Source of the DNA: Agelaius tricolor
Lineage: Eukaryota; Chordata; Aves; Passeriformes; Icteridae
DNA: 64,000 nt
Direction of reading: 5' to 3'
Assembly (NCBI GenBank): GCA_023055355.1
Contig: JALJCS010000029.1
Span: 4,526,001-4,590,000 of the forward strand
The notes beneath the pieces are model-generated. The model did not search any database and was not told where the DNA came from. It saw nothing but the letters and a program-made list of their open reading frames with translations. The position numbers and the translations under genes were made by a program. Below are positions 1 through 20,200 of the stretch, one piece after another. Every line of letters starts with the position of its first letter. Positions within the stretch are counted from its first letter, which is position 1.

Positions 1-290
1 GTCCGTCCCTCTCCATGTTGCTCTGATTTTTTAAAGATTTTTTAAACTTTTTAACGCTTACATTTTTGTAGTAAAATTTCTCACGTACTTTCTGTAAATA
101 ACTTATTGGTTTGCATTTTTTTTATAGAAGAAAAGAAATTTGATAAACTGTTAGTTTGTCCAGTGTCATTGGAGAGGGAGCACTTTCACTCTCCAATCCA
201 CTGTCTCTTTTAGAAAACTATAAATGTTAGAGTCAGAAAATAAACTCCCTTTTTCTTCACCTTAAGAGCAGTGGTGTGTGTGCTCCTGTT
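1..290 (+). mobile_element. LTR fragment, family E copy 1
   Basis: From about 55, matches 31,635-31,850: TTTCTCAC, AAATTTGATA, TTTGTCCAGTGTCATTGGAG, then CTATAAAT...GAGTCAG and an AATAAA (239-244). That is the layout of an LTR 3' half with TATA-like and poly(A) signals. It lies in ACAD8 intron 1. Confidence 0.65.
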
Positions 291-454
291 GTTTTGTATC
301 CTATAGCGACATCTCCATGTCCTTCCCTTACCTAGGTTTTCATGGTTTTTCAGATTTGACAGTGAATCAAAGAGTATCTCTCAAAAGAAGAGGGATTTTT
401 AAAAAGAAGGAAAGTGATTTTTTATATAGGCAGACTGATAGGGCAAGGGGGAAT

Positions 455-670
455 GGATTTAAGCTAAAAGAGGAGGGATTCAGGTTAGATATTAGGAAGA
501 AATTCTTCAGGCAGAATTCCAGCTGGCACAGGTTGCCCAGAAGTTGTGGATGCACCATCCCTGGCAGTGCTCAAGGCCAGGTTGGACAGGCTTAGTCTCA
601 TAGAAGGTGTCAGGTGGTTGGAACAAGATGGTCCTTAGGGTCCCTTCCAATCCAAACCATTCTGGTTCCA
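455..670 (+). mobile_element. CR1 LINE 3' end (+)
   Basis: Contains the bird CR1 tail: AGGTTAGATATTAGGAAGAA, CTGGCACAGGTTGCCCAGA, CAAGGCCAGGTTGGACAGG and GGTCCCTTCCAATCCAAACC. 5'-truncated. The remaining 670-1221 of ACAD8 intron 1 shows nothing I can name. Confidence 0.9.
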
Positions 671-1221
671 GAACACTTTGCAGATGAATTGCTTCGGTGT
701 CTAAATGTAGCAACATTAAAAATTGAGGCTGCAGCATAGCTGTGAATTTCAGGAGAGGAGCAACCAAAACAATGTTGGATCTATGTGTCAGTGAAGCAGG
801 TTTTAAATGCAGAACCTAACTAAAGCTTTAGATGCTGTTTCCAAAGGGCTGCTGTATTATTTGCTTCCAATCTCCTTTCTTTGAAGTCCCAGCACTGCTC
901 CCTCAGATTTCTTTAGCACAGACTTAGTGAGATGGAGTGACTGTGGTCCCTGTCCTGGCTTTCTAATGTAGTTAGCATGGAGCAGACAGAGCCAGCTGGG
1001 ATCTTGGATTTGTTTTGTCCCAAGAAAGCCCCTCCCAAAGCCCCCTGCTCTCAGCACAGTTCATTGTATTCCTGAGGAACAGAGAAATGGTCTCTGCAGC
1101 AGAGACCCTGAACTGTTTGTGTGAGTTAAGGGGCACCTTGAAATTGTTTGGGGTGTAGACGAGGTGGTTGTGCTGCTTTCCCTCAACAGACACGTGTTCT
1201 CATCTCTTGCTGCTTTTCTAG

Positions 1222-8795
<7,574 letters not shown>

Positions 8796-9450
8796 AGCCA
8801 GGAGCCCGGCCTGTTTCCCTCCCCTGCTGGCCAGCTCTCTCCTTGGGACTGGAGAGGGGGATGCCCCAGTGGGAACAGCCTTCCTGCCTTACCCCCAGCT
8901 GGCTGGCACAGCTGCATGCCAGGCTGGCATTGTGCAGCCAGAAATCACAGCTGCCAACCCAAGCCTCTGTCTCCAAACCCTGCTCCTGGCCTGCCTGCCA
9001 CACGTCCTCCTTGGAAAAACAAACCCCAGAGCTGCTGCTCACCTCTGGAATGGGAATCTCAGGCAGAGGTGAGCCCATGGGATCACTGAAATCTTTATTT
9101 TGAAGGAATTAACTGCTCACAGCACCCCTGGGAACCGATGATCAAAGGCTCTAACCACAGGGTTTTTATCCTAGGATGCCTCTCCTTTAGCTAGAAGCAC
9201 TCCCTCTTTTCCCAGCAAACTTTTCCTAAACTTTTCCCAGCCATTGCTTGTTCTCTGTATTCCCACCACATCTTGGTGCTTAATCTTGAAAAAGCCTTTG
9301 CAACACGAAAGTGCAAATGAAAAATAAAGTTATGTACAGAAATATTGAGCTCTGTGGCCTCCAATCAGTGAGGCTGTGAACAATGTAAGGGGAGTAAAAA
9401 TATTGGTAAATTATTTTCTCCTCTCTGATTTGAAATCAATAAAGCAATGA
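8796..9450 (+). terminator. ACAD8: ACAD8 3' UTR and candidate poly(A) signals
   Basis: Non-repetitive sequence after the stop. AATAAA hexamers lie at 9323-9328 and 9438-9443; either could end the mRNA. Choice between them is inference. Confidence 0.65.
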
Positions 9451-9659
9451 TGGAAATGTTACTGGAGTGGAAATTAAGATAATTTCCTTCTGTGGTATTT
9501 CAGGTGTTTAAACAGAAGCAATAGGGAATTTTTGAAGTAGGTGTTGCAAAATAGTTCTGCTTGAGGGCTTTTTAGGTAATGTCTTTGTTAACCCCTTCAG
9601 GTCAGCCAGCTCTTTTTTCTCAGCAGTACTTGGCAGGGGGAAGATGACAGAGATTAGCA

Positions 9660-9750
9660 GCAGAATCATGGAATGGGTTAGGTTGGAAGGGACCTTAAAC
9701 CCTTAAACTCATTCCAGACACCTTCCACTTGTTTGACCTCAGTTCCTGCT
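9660..9750 (-). mobile_element. CR1 LINE fragment (-)
   Basis: Short CR1 terminus: AGAATCATGGAATGGGTTAG, then TTGGAAGGGACCTTAAA. Intergenic between ACAD8 and GLB1L2. Confidence 0.75.
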
Positions 9751-9889
9751 GTTGCTGGCAGGCCCTGAATGTCCCCTCCCTCATTTTATTGCACATTGAA
9801 TTTGCCCCACAGGACAGTTGAAAGGATAAACACCAGTGCCTCAAAGAGGAACAGCCCCCTGCCCACGGGGGAGACCCTCTGCCTGCCCA

Positions 9890-10590
9890 GGGGATGGGTG
9901 TCCTGGGCTGGGAGGGTCTCTGGGCAGTGGGAAGGGGTCTCTGGCTGGGGTCTCTGCCCAGGGTCCCTGTCTGAAGTCTCTCCAGGGTCTCCATGGGGAG
10001 TTTCTGCCCAGAGGATCTGTCTGGGCTCTCTCCCAGGATCTCTGTCACGGGTCCCTGTCCAGGGTCTCAGTGCAGGTTCTCTCCTGGGGGGCTCTGTCCT
10101 GGGTCTCTCTGTGGGATCCCTGCCTAGGGTCCCTCTGTTGGGGTTCTCTCCCACGGGTCCCTGGCCATGGTCTCAGCCTGGGTTCTCTCCTGGGGCTCTC
10201 TCTCAGTCTGGGCTCTCTCCCAGTGCTCTCTATCCATGTTCTCTGTCCCATCTCTCTATTCATGTTCTCAGTCACATCTCTCTATCCATATTTTCTGTCC
10301 CATGTTCTCTGTCCCAGCTCTGTCCATATTCTCTATCCATGTTCTCTATCCATATTCTCTGTCCCGTCTCTCTATCCATGTTCTCTGTACCAGCCTCTAC
10401 CCATGTTCTCTATCCATGTTCCCTCTCCATGTTCTCAGTCCCATCTCTCTATCCATGTTCTCTCTCCATGTTCTCAGTCCCATCTCTCTATCCATGTTCT
10501 CTCTCCATGTTCTCAGTCCCATCTCTCTATCCATGTTCTCTATCCATATTCCCTCTCCCCATTCTCTGTCCGTCTCTCCGTCCCCCTCAG
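9890..10590. repeat. Pyrimidine-rich minisatellite upstream of GLB1L2
   Basis: The first half repeats GGGTCTCTGTCC-like units. The second half (from about 10,220) repeats TCTCTATCCATGTTCTC / TCAGTCCCATC units. It abuts the CpG island directly. Long open frames across it follow from the repeat and are not genes. Confidence 0.9.
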
Positions 10591-10599
10591 GCCGTTCCC

Positions 10600-11250
10600 T
10601 CACGGCCGCGCCTCTCCCTCTCACGCCCCGCCCCCTCGGCCGCGCGCGCCCCTCCGGCAGCCAATGGGAGTCGGGGAGGCGGTCCGGAGGGGCGGGGTCA
10701 GTGGCGCGCGGGCGACGGGCGGGGCGGGTCCGAGGCGGGGCGGGCGCGCTCTGGGTCGGCGCCCGGCGGGTCGGGGGTTCGGGCCCGGAGGGCGCGGGGG
10801 GCTCCGGGCCGGGGTTCTGGGCTCCCGGGGCCCGGCCGCGCTCCCTCCGCCATGTGGCCGTGCGGGGGGCGGCGGCAGCGCCGCCTCGGGGGCGTCGCGC
10901 TGCTCCTCGTCGTGCTGTGGCTGCTGCTGCGCAGGTGAGACCCGGCGCGAGGTGGGGGGAGCGGGGGTCGCGCCCCGGGGGCGGCGGGGCCGGGCGTGAG
11001 GCGGCTGCCGGTGCCCGCCGGGCGCAGGCCCCGCCGCTGGCAGCGGGGCTGGCTGCGGGAGAACTGCGCATGGATGGAATCGGCGGCGCCGGTGCACGGG
11101 AGAACGGTTATTAACGTAATTAGCGTCCGTGCGTCCCGAGCGCTGCCGGGGAATTACCGGGCGGGAGCAGGCTCGGTAGAATCCCGTCCTTTCCGATGGG
11201 AGACCTCCGCTGCCATCATTCCTGCAGCGGAACGGGAGCGTGGGAAGGAG
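10600..11250 (+). promoter_or_regulatory. GLB1L2: CpG-island promoter of GLB1L2
   Basis: Very GC- and CpG-rich, surrounding exon 1. Contains GC boxes (CCCCGCCCCC at 10,626-10,635; GGGGCGGGG near 10,689 and 10,720-10,742) and CCAATGGG at 10,661. No TATA box at a suitable distance, so a dispersed housekeeping-type start is inferred. Confidence 0.8.
10852..10934 (+). CDS. GLB1L2: GLB1L2 exon 1 (start, signal/anchor)
   Basis: Starts CGCCATGTGG in the CpG island; donor CAG|GTGAGA. Encodes a basic N-terminus (RRQRR) followed by [14 protein letters not shown], a type II anchor or signal peptide. Confidence 0.9.
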
Positions 11251-14200
11251 CGCAGAATGAGCGAAGCTAAATATAAATATAAATATAAATATAAATATAA
11301 ATATAAATATAAATATAAATATAAATATGTGCTGCACCTGATAGCCACACCGTCCGTCACCGAAATATCGGCGGGGAAAGCCGCGCTGCCAGCGCCATAA
11401 ATCAGCTCTGTGTTATAAATCAGCTCTGTGTTATAAATCAGCTCTGTGTTTGTTATAAATCAGTTCTGTGCCGACCTTGGGAGCCTTTGCATCACCGCAG
11501 CGCTGGTGGATGATGCGCTCCGCGAATCAATCGCAGCTCCGGGCTCCCAGGCGTTGTTTCCCTCTCTGCAGCCCCGGCCTGGCGCTGCCTGTGCCTGCTC
11601 CGTGTCCCCAGAGCAGGGTGGTACCCATGGGCCATGCCCACATGTCCAGTCCAAACCTCTTCTCTTCCTTCTGCTGCTCCTGTTTCACCCTCCAGACCAG
11701 CAGCTCTACCCCACCAGTAGTATCAAGAAGTATTTTGAGGTTCTGGCTTGAATCCCACGTGGTTTAGATCACGTTCATTCTGGGGGTGATGTTCTTTCCC
11801 CGTGTTTGTGGCTTCCAGGTGTCAGAAACTCCTCAGTCCCTCCCAGTGGCTTGCTGGAAAATACACATGGATATGTATGGAGATGTAAGAGAGTTATTTA
11901 TTGCCAGCTGGATTGTTTTATAACACCTTCTTAAAATCATAGTTGGAAGTAAACCTGATCCTCAGAGCTATGGAAAAAGCTTTAATAAATCTTTGCATAA
12001 TTAGAAGCAAAATTCTTGCATAGCTGGCCTTGGATTTGTGCCACCTGGGTTCTTAGGGAGGATTATTGCAAACTGATACCTGATGGAGGCACAGCATCTG
12101 TCTCCTCTAGGAGTGCAGCCACAAATCCCTGTGTGCAGAACAAGCCCCTGTGTGCAGAATAAGCAGTTTTACAGGATATTGCTGCTGCTACCTCAGCCAT
12201 GGTCTGTGAGCAGGGGGGCTGTGCAGGGCAGGGAGCTGGGGGCCAGGGCAGCTCAGAGCTTTCACTTTCCCCTGGCCAGAGGAAGCCCAGAATAAAGAGC
12301 AAAGCCCTTGGAGGTCTCAGTGGAGCTTAGGGATCAGCAGCACAGTCCCTTGTCCTCTGAAGCACATCCTTCAGTATCAGCAAAGAAATTGTTGCCTTTT
12401 TTCCCCTGGTTTGCCTGTTTTCCAGCAGCTTTTTCTCCCAACTGCTCTGGATATGGGGTGGTTGAAGACCAAAGGTTGGTGTTCAATCAGAGAGGTTTTT
12501 CACATCTCTCTTGCAGAGAGGACTTGAGCCATGTTTGTGTTTCACAGGTGTGAGCAGCATGGCTGTTTGGTTCAGAAGTTATTTGGGACTTGGCTTTTCC
12601 ATGTGCTCTATTTTGCACTTCACATTCCATCTTACAAAGGCTTATTCCATCTTACTGGGCTAACTCATGCAATCCAACTTCAGAGTCTCTGCTCTGGGGT
12701 TAGTTGGTAATGGAATGGTTGTTTTGGGGTTTTTCTGCAAAAGAGACTTCCCTGAGGCAGAGATGAAATCACAGAATCGTGGAATCCTATAATTTTCACT
12801 TCCAGTATCCCAGATTGCTCCCAGCCCCATCCAGCCTGACTGGAACACTCCCAGGGATGGCTGCTGAGGTTGACAAAGAAAGCCAGGAACCTTTAACTAA
12901 GGGAAAAAAAAGTACTATTTGCAACCTGTTCTGTCATTATAGAAGTGAGAAAAAAAGTCTTCTTCTGGGAGCTGTAAATTGCTCTCAGGAGGAAGCACAG
13001 AGCCCAGGTACACTTTAAACTCTGGCAATCCAGCTCAGGGTAACAGGATCAAGCTCTGCTGAGTCACAGAAATGTTTCTTCCTGAGCTTGTTCCTGAGGT
13101 TACTTGAACAGATCCTAATGAGAAATGTGGGTTTCAGGATATCTAGGATAATGTGTTGAAAATACTGGGAGACTGGGAGCTTCCTTCCAGCCCTTCTTGG
13201 GGAGGAAAAACAATGGAGATGGGGAGTTTTAAAGTAGGAAACTTGATGGGAATGTGCCAGGTTAGTTGTGCCTGGGATTAAGAAGATGAGCTTAAGTGAT
13301 TAGTTTATTTTTATCTGGCTGTGTGTGCCTCCTGAGCACAGCCTTCGTTCTGGCAGCACTCAGCAGCACTTCAGTGTGCAGGGGGAATTTGGGGCTCTAC
13401 CTAGCTAAGAAACAACTTGGAAACTCTTTTCCAACATAATCTTGAAAAATTGGAGTTTTGCATCTCCAGAGCCCTTTGAGTTTTCCACCTCTGGAAAACA
13501 GAAGTAGATGTAGCTGCTGGTTTGGTTTGCTGTGAAAAATACCAATCACTTGTTTTTAAATTTTTAAAAGTTTAATAGTAATAAAATGGTTATAAAAATA
13601 GTAATATAATTAGAGTAATAATAATAATTTGGACAATTTGGATTAGGACAATATGAGACAATAGAAACAAAGAGTTATGGACAGTCTGGGTAGCTTTTTC
13701 TGGGCAACATAAGCTGGAAAAAGGACCCACGTTAACAGAGGATTAACCCTTAAAGCAGCAGCCTGTTGCATATTCATACACCTCATGCATGATGCATAAA
13801 TTCCATTCAAACACAGGATTCTGTCTGGGCAGTGTCAGCTTCTTCCTCTGAATCCTGACAGCCCTTTAGGGCTGAGCAAGGCAGGCAGAAGTTCATTTCT
13901 TCTGATAATGGGGCAATAAATTCTCTTTCTCTGAAAGATTCAGGTGTCCTGTGGCTGCTATCTTGCTGCAAGTCCTTTCTTTTAAAAAAAGTATCTTACA
14001 TAGCATAGTTTCTATTTTAACATTATGTTATAACCTAAAACTATATTTAACACACTACTAAAAAAATTAATACAGCATCGCTTTCGCAAAAAGCCAATCA
14101 TAAAATACGCATTTTTCACATTTGCCAAAGTCCCAATCTGTAATTTAGCAGCACAGAGGAGCAGGTGGCCATGGGGTGTCCTGTCTGGGGCTTGAGAACC

Positions 14201-17200
14201 CTTTCCCCTGCTGCTGAAATTCATCACAATTCCTTGGGAGCAGTGCTGCCATTCCCCAGCCTCGTGCCATCCTTCTCTGGCTGTTTCTCATGCAGATGAG
14301 CACGTTGGGTCCTGTTCTTACCCAGGCACGCTTTAAATGTGGCAGATTTGTGGTTTGTACTCATTTCTCCTGTCTGAGCTGCACTATCATCAGCAGCTGT
14401 TGTTATCACCCCACATTCTGACACAGCAGAGTCTCCTTGCTCAGCTCTGTTGCTGGGATGTTGGAATGTGCTCCCTGTTGATGGAGTGACCAAACTATCC
14501 TTTGTCTCCTTAAAAAGGAAAAAAGCCCAGAAGTTTCTTGTGACCGTGTTCACAGGGGTCCCAGGATGAGGGAAAATTCAAGGATCTGACTCCATGTTTA
14601 GAAGGCTTGATTTATTATTTTATGATATATATTATATTATTAAAACTATACTAAAAGAATAGAAGAAAGGATTTCATCAGAAGGCTGGCTAAGAATAGAA
14701 AAAGAATGGTAACAAAAGTTTGTGACTGACCGAGCCAGCTGGGCTGTGATTGGCCATTAATGAGAAACAACCACATGAGCCCAATCCCAGCTGCACCTGT
14801 TGCATTCCACAGCAGCAGATAACCATTGTTTCCATTTTGTTCCTGAGGCCTCTCAGCTTCTCAGGAGAAAAAATGCTAAAACAAGGATTTTTCATAAAAC
14901 ATAAAACATGTCTGTGACAGTTTCTCTCCTCAATTAGGTAAAAAGACACCTCATAGGACCTGGGGGAGGGACTTCACCTCAAACTTAAGGATAGCAATTG
15001 CACAGGAGCTAAAAAGTCCTGTCTAAGCAATTTACTAAAAAAAGAAGAAAACACAGGAACTAATTGCTTTTGTGAGGTGTTTTACCAGGAGCAAGAACCT
15101 CTTGCATCTGGCTCGATTTTTCTCTGTAAAGAGTTTTGTTATTTTGCCTTTTATTAAAACTTTTTTGTTTCCAGCACTACCACAAAAGCCATCCTGCTGA
15201 TTTTATGCATTCTAAAGCAGCTGAGCTATCTTAGGTGTAATAAAAATCTCCAAGAGCTTATGAGACCTGGCTGGAAGGACCATAAATCACTGGGAATGGC
15301 TGGACAATCTGTGAGTCTCTTTGTCTGGAGGCACTGAATATCTAACCTGGCTTCCTTTTCCAGGTATTACCCCTGCCTGCTGCTGGCTGTTTCAGAGCCC
15401 TGTGAGAATGCTGTGCTACTCAGGTACCCTCTGAGCTTGTCAGCCAGCCCTGCAGTGCCCTGCAAGCCTTAGTTCAGCTCCTTTTAGTCCCCCTGGCCTG
15501 TCAGAGGACAGACAGGCTGTGGTTAGCAATCCCTGTAAGCCACAAGCTCTGAGCATCCTCACCCTCTGCTAACAACTGCTTCTCACATAGCCTAGGCAGC
15601 AGCTGGAGCCTTAGGTGTTCCTCTCCTCTCTCCCTGTGATTTTCTCCCAGCTGTGCTGGTCATTGCTGCTTTCTGGAGCTGGGAATTCATTGCTCACATC
15701 TGGCTCTGATAAGGAACAAGCTGCCATTGTCTGACCCTCTGTGTGTTCGTGGGGTGGGCTGAGGGAGGCAGTGACACTGCTTTAGTAAAAACAGACACTG
15801 TCTTGTTGGTGAGATGGGGTTTTGGCTCAGCCAAAGAGAGCTGGGAGCCTGCAAGGCCATGAGTAGTGCAGGAGCTGACCCCAGAGGAGCTGTGACAGCA
15901 GGAGGGCTCACCCTGGTAAGTGCTGAGGAGCTGCTGGCCCCGTGCCTCTGGTTCTTCTGGCAAATAACATTTTCAGGATGAACATAAACAGTGATGTGAG
16001 CAGAGGTAAGTTTGTGGTCACAGCTGATTTAGTCTCTCTGGGTGATGAATATAATCCAGGGGGTTCATCAAACTGAGGAAAAGGTTCTCTGTTCACAGGG
16101 AACAGGTGAGAGGGTTTTATTTTTTCCATGCTTTGAGTTGGAAGATGCCAGAGTCCCCAAGACATTTGGGATGGCAGTGATGGATGCAGCTGGTGTTGGA
16201 ACATGGGTCTGGAAATCAGCCATGTGCCCTCCTACTGCAAAGGGAGATGTTGAATTCCATAGGTTAGGCAAGTGTTTGTGAGTATTGTGAGTGAAAACTT
16301 GCCCATCCATGATTTCAGCAAGTGAGTTCCATGCTCTGTGCCTGAGCAGTGTCAGTTGTAGAGTATGGCACAGTGGCTTGGGGGTTCAGGGGGGAAGCAG
16401 CCAGTGAAATGGATTTAAATCTATATTTGAGAAGATCTTCCAGCTGGCTTAGAGCCTTCTGAACCATCTCTGTGCTCTGTAGGAACAAGAGTGTGGCTTG
16501 CTTGAGAAGCAGGAAGGTCAGAGCTGGTCTCAAGCTGCACCAAGGGAATTACAGGTTGGATATCAGGAAAAAGTTTTTCCAGAAAGGGTGATAAAGTTCT
16601 GGAATGTTCTGCCCAGGGAGGTGGTGGAGTCACCATCCCTGGGTGTGTTTAACAAAGCCTGGATGTGGCACTGGGTGCCAGGGTTGAGTTGAGGGATTTG
16701 GGCTGGGTTGGACTCAATGATCTTGAAGGTCTCTTCCTGTTGCAGAGAGAGGGAGAAAAAGGGCCAGGAGAGGTTTGGTCTCCCTGGCCCAGCTTAACAG
16801 GGAGGTTCAAAGTGGGCATGGAATAAGGCTTGGGCCAATGGGATTACAGATCCATGGTACTTCAGGGGAGGGTCACAGGCTTGGAATAAACCCTCCATTT
16901 TTGAGAGGTGAGACAGAGCATACCATTTAACTAAAATGTAACACCACATCTCCCAACCTCGTGATTCTGCGCTGGGTGAGGTGCAATGAGTGGGACACAT
17001 TCCTCCCCCAGGGCTGTCTGCTCACCCATCTCCTTTTCTCTTGCAGGTTTAACTGGAGCGAGCTGACCCCTCTGGGGCTGTGGGGGAGGAGCCATGGCCT
17101 GCAGACAGAGAACTCCGAGTTCCTGCTGGAGGGGATGCCCTTCCGCATCCTGGGGGGCTCCATGCACTACTTCAGAGTGCCCCGGGAGTACTGGGAGGAT

Positions 17201-20200
17201 CGCATGCTCAAAATGAGAGCCTGTGGCCTCAACACCCTCACCACGTGAGTGCCCTCCCTGCCCAGCCTCTCCACTCTGCTGGTGCTCACAGGGGTCCCAG
17301 CATGAGGGAAGAGACAAGAATGGTGGCTCCAGGTTTTCCAGAAGGCTGATTTATTGTTTTATATATTGTGATATATAATGTTTTATATAATGTGATATAT
17401 ATTACATTAAAACTGTACTAAAAGAATAGAAGAAGGATTTCATCAGAAGGCTGGCTAAGAATAGAAAAAGAATGGTAACAAAGGCTTGTGACTGACTGAG
17501 ACAGTCTGGACAGCTGGGCTGTGATTGGCCATTAATTAGAAACAACCACATGAGACCAGTCACAGATCCACCTGTTGCATTCCACAGCAGCAGATGATTG
17601 GAATAATAACAATAATATTGTTATTATTGTTATATTATTGTTATTATTCCACAGATTATTGGAATAATAACAATAATATTGTTATTATTGTCATTATTGT
17701 TATATTATTGTTATCATTCCACAGATTATTGGAATAATAACAATAATATTGTTATTATTGTCATTATTGTTATATTATTGTTATCATTCCACAGATTATT
17801 GGAATCATAACAATAATATTGTTATTATTGTTATTATTTTTATATTATTGTTATTATTCCACAGATTATTGGAATAATAACAATAATATTGTTATTACTG
17901 TTATTATTGTTATATCATTGTTATTATTCCACAGATTATTGTGGAATAATAATAATATTGTTATTATTGTTTTATTATCATTATATTATTGTTATTATTC
18001 CACAGATTATTGAAATAATAACAATAATATTGTTATTATTGTTATTATTGTTATAATTCCACAGATTATTGGAATAATAATAATATTGTTATTACTGTTA
18101 TTATTGTTATATCATTGTTATTATTCCACAGATTATTGTGGAATAATAACAATATTATTCCACAATAATCATTGTTTACATTTGGTTCCTGAGGCCTCTC
18201 AGCTTCTCAGGAGAAAAATCCTAAGGAAAGAATTTTTCATAAAACATGTCTGTGACAGGCCATAAGGATGTATTTCCATGCTCCTTACTGTGGGAAAAGT
18301 GTTGGGGAAGATGGAGCAGGAAAGCCTTGTAAATATGATTGCCTGGCAGAAGATTTTGAGAATGTGGAACTATAAGTGAGATTGAAATGAAAGCAAGCTT
18401 TGAGATCCCTCAGTTACTGAACAACTGGAAAACAATGGTGTGGCTGCTGAAGGTGATCCCCTTTTGATGGAACAACACCCTCTGCTTGCAGACAGGCCCA
18501 AGGGGCAGAGCAGACCCTACAGCTTGGCAGAAGGGGCCCAAAGAGGAGTTTTTAGGGTTTAAAATGTAACACAGGATGGTGATGTAATGTGGCTTAGCTC
18601 TCCTTATAAGGTTAAATATAAAGTTTGTACACAAACAGAGATAATGGCAAGCAAGTGGTTTTCAGAGGCCTGGATGAAGGGGACACAGAGGTTCTGGGGC
18701 TCTGAGCAGGCTGCAGGCTTGGTCTTGCTTTTCAAGGCTTGGTGAGGAAAGAGCTTGTTTAAAATGTGACATAGTATGGTAATGTAATGGTTTTATAGGC
18801 TGTATGTAAATGCTGTAGGATTTGTGTCTTGTACTAGATTGGTTAGTGAAAATTAGAATATTCAGCAGAGAAGAAGATTTATGGTGTTGTAACGGGAACC
18901 TCGCTCTCTTTTTTCCTCTTGTTTTATTCTTCTCTCTCCCTCTTTGGGGCTCCTCTCTCAGTCCTGCTCTGAGCTGTGCCTGGCAGCTCCCAGCAGGGCC
19001 CTGCACCCAGGCCCTTTGCAATAAATGCAATTTCCATGTCCTACCCCCTGTGGCTCCTACAGAAAAGAATGGTGGGGCCTCAGTTTTTCTCTGAGTATGC
19101 CAGAGCTCACCTTCACCTGCTCTGCTTTTCAGGTACGTGCCATGGAACCTGCACGAAAAGGAAAGAGGCAAGTTTGACTTCAGTAAAAACCTGGACCTGA
19201 GGTATGTGGCACAGACAGCTCTGTTCTGAAATACTCCTCTTTGGAGGGGAGGGGGTGTGAGGTGTTTGGGTGAAGATGTCATTTCCAGATGTGCCTTGAT
19301 CAGGCAGTGGGGACTCCTTCCTTCCCCTTCCTCATCCTTCTGAAGTTCTGGGAACCTGATCAATTTAGCACCAATTTGTAATCTTTGCTGGGATCCCCAG
19401 GATGAGGGAAGAGATTAATCTGACTCCATGTTCTCAGAAGGCTGATTTATTATTTATGATATTATACTATATTAAAAGAATGCTATACTAAAAGAATACA
19501 GAAAAAGGATACAGACAGAAGGCTTAACAAGAGCTGGTCATTAAATAAAAACAATTCACATTAAACCAGTCAAACATGCACCTGTTGGTAAACAATGTCC
19601 AAACACATTCCAAAGCAGCAAAACAGGGAGAAGCCAATCAGATAATTATTGTTTACATTTTTCTCTGAGGCTTCTCAACTTCCCAGGAGAAGAAATCCTG
19701 GTGAAGGGATTTTTCAGAAAATATTACAGTGACACCAATCCTATGTGGTTACTTCATCATGCAATTCCCTTCTGCTTTGCTACCTAAATTCAATGGTTTT
19801 GGAGTATTAGGGGTGGGGGTTCTGCAGACAATAATTCCTCTGTCTGGATCCCCAGGGCCTTCCTTTCCCTGGCAGCTAAAAATGGGCTGTGGGTGATTCT
19901 GCGCCCTGGACCTTACATCTGCTCAGAGTGGGACCTCGGGGGTCTGCCCAGGTGAGTGTGGAAATTGTTCACTGCAGGGAAACATCAGGGACAGACAAAT
20001 CCCAAGCTCCTGATCACAACATCAGGGACAGACAAATCCCAAGCTCCTGATCACAACATCAGGGACAAACAAATCCCAGGCTCCCAGTTGTGGTGGTGTT
20101 CACAGGGGTCCCGGGATGAGGGAAGAGATGAGAATCTTGACTCCATGTTTCAGAAGGCTGATTTATTATTATATATATTATATTAAAAGAAAATGATATA

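Noticed and set aside
278..595. Small open frame at the window start
   Set aside because: Runs through LTR remnant and CR1 tail; no protein similarity.
9769..10938. 389-codon frame that reads into the GLB1L2 start codon in frame
   Set aside because: The upstream part is a degenerate CTCTATCCATGTTC minisatellite and GC-rich promoter. The protein has the family length from the ATG at 10,852. An N-terminal extension is not excluded by a stop but has no support.
10397..11337. Several long frames on both strands in the CpG island
   Set aside because: GC-rich sequence lacks stop codons; the only supported coding part is GLB1L2 exon 1.
13531..14120. DNA transposon, because of the inverted termini
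   Set aside because: An internal poly(A) signal, TG...CA ends and LTR-like layout fit a solo LTR better; no transposase is visible.
15364..15425. Candidate alternative exon in GLB1L2 intron 1 (CAG ... AG|GTACC)
   Set aside because: No similarity to GLB1-like proteins and no independent support; exon 1 joins exon 2 perfectly.
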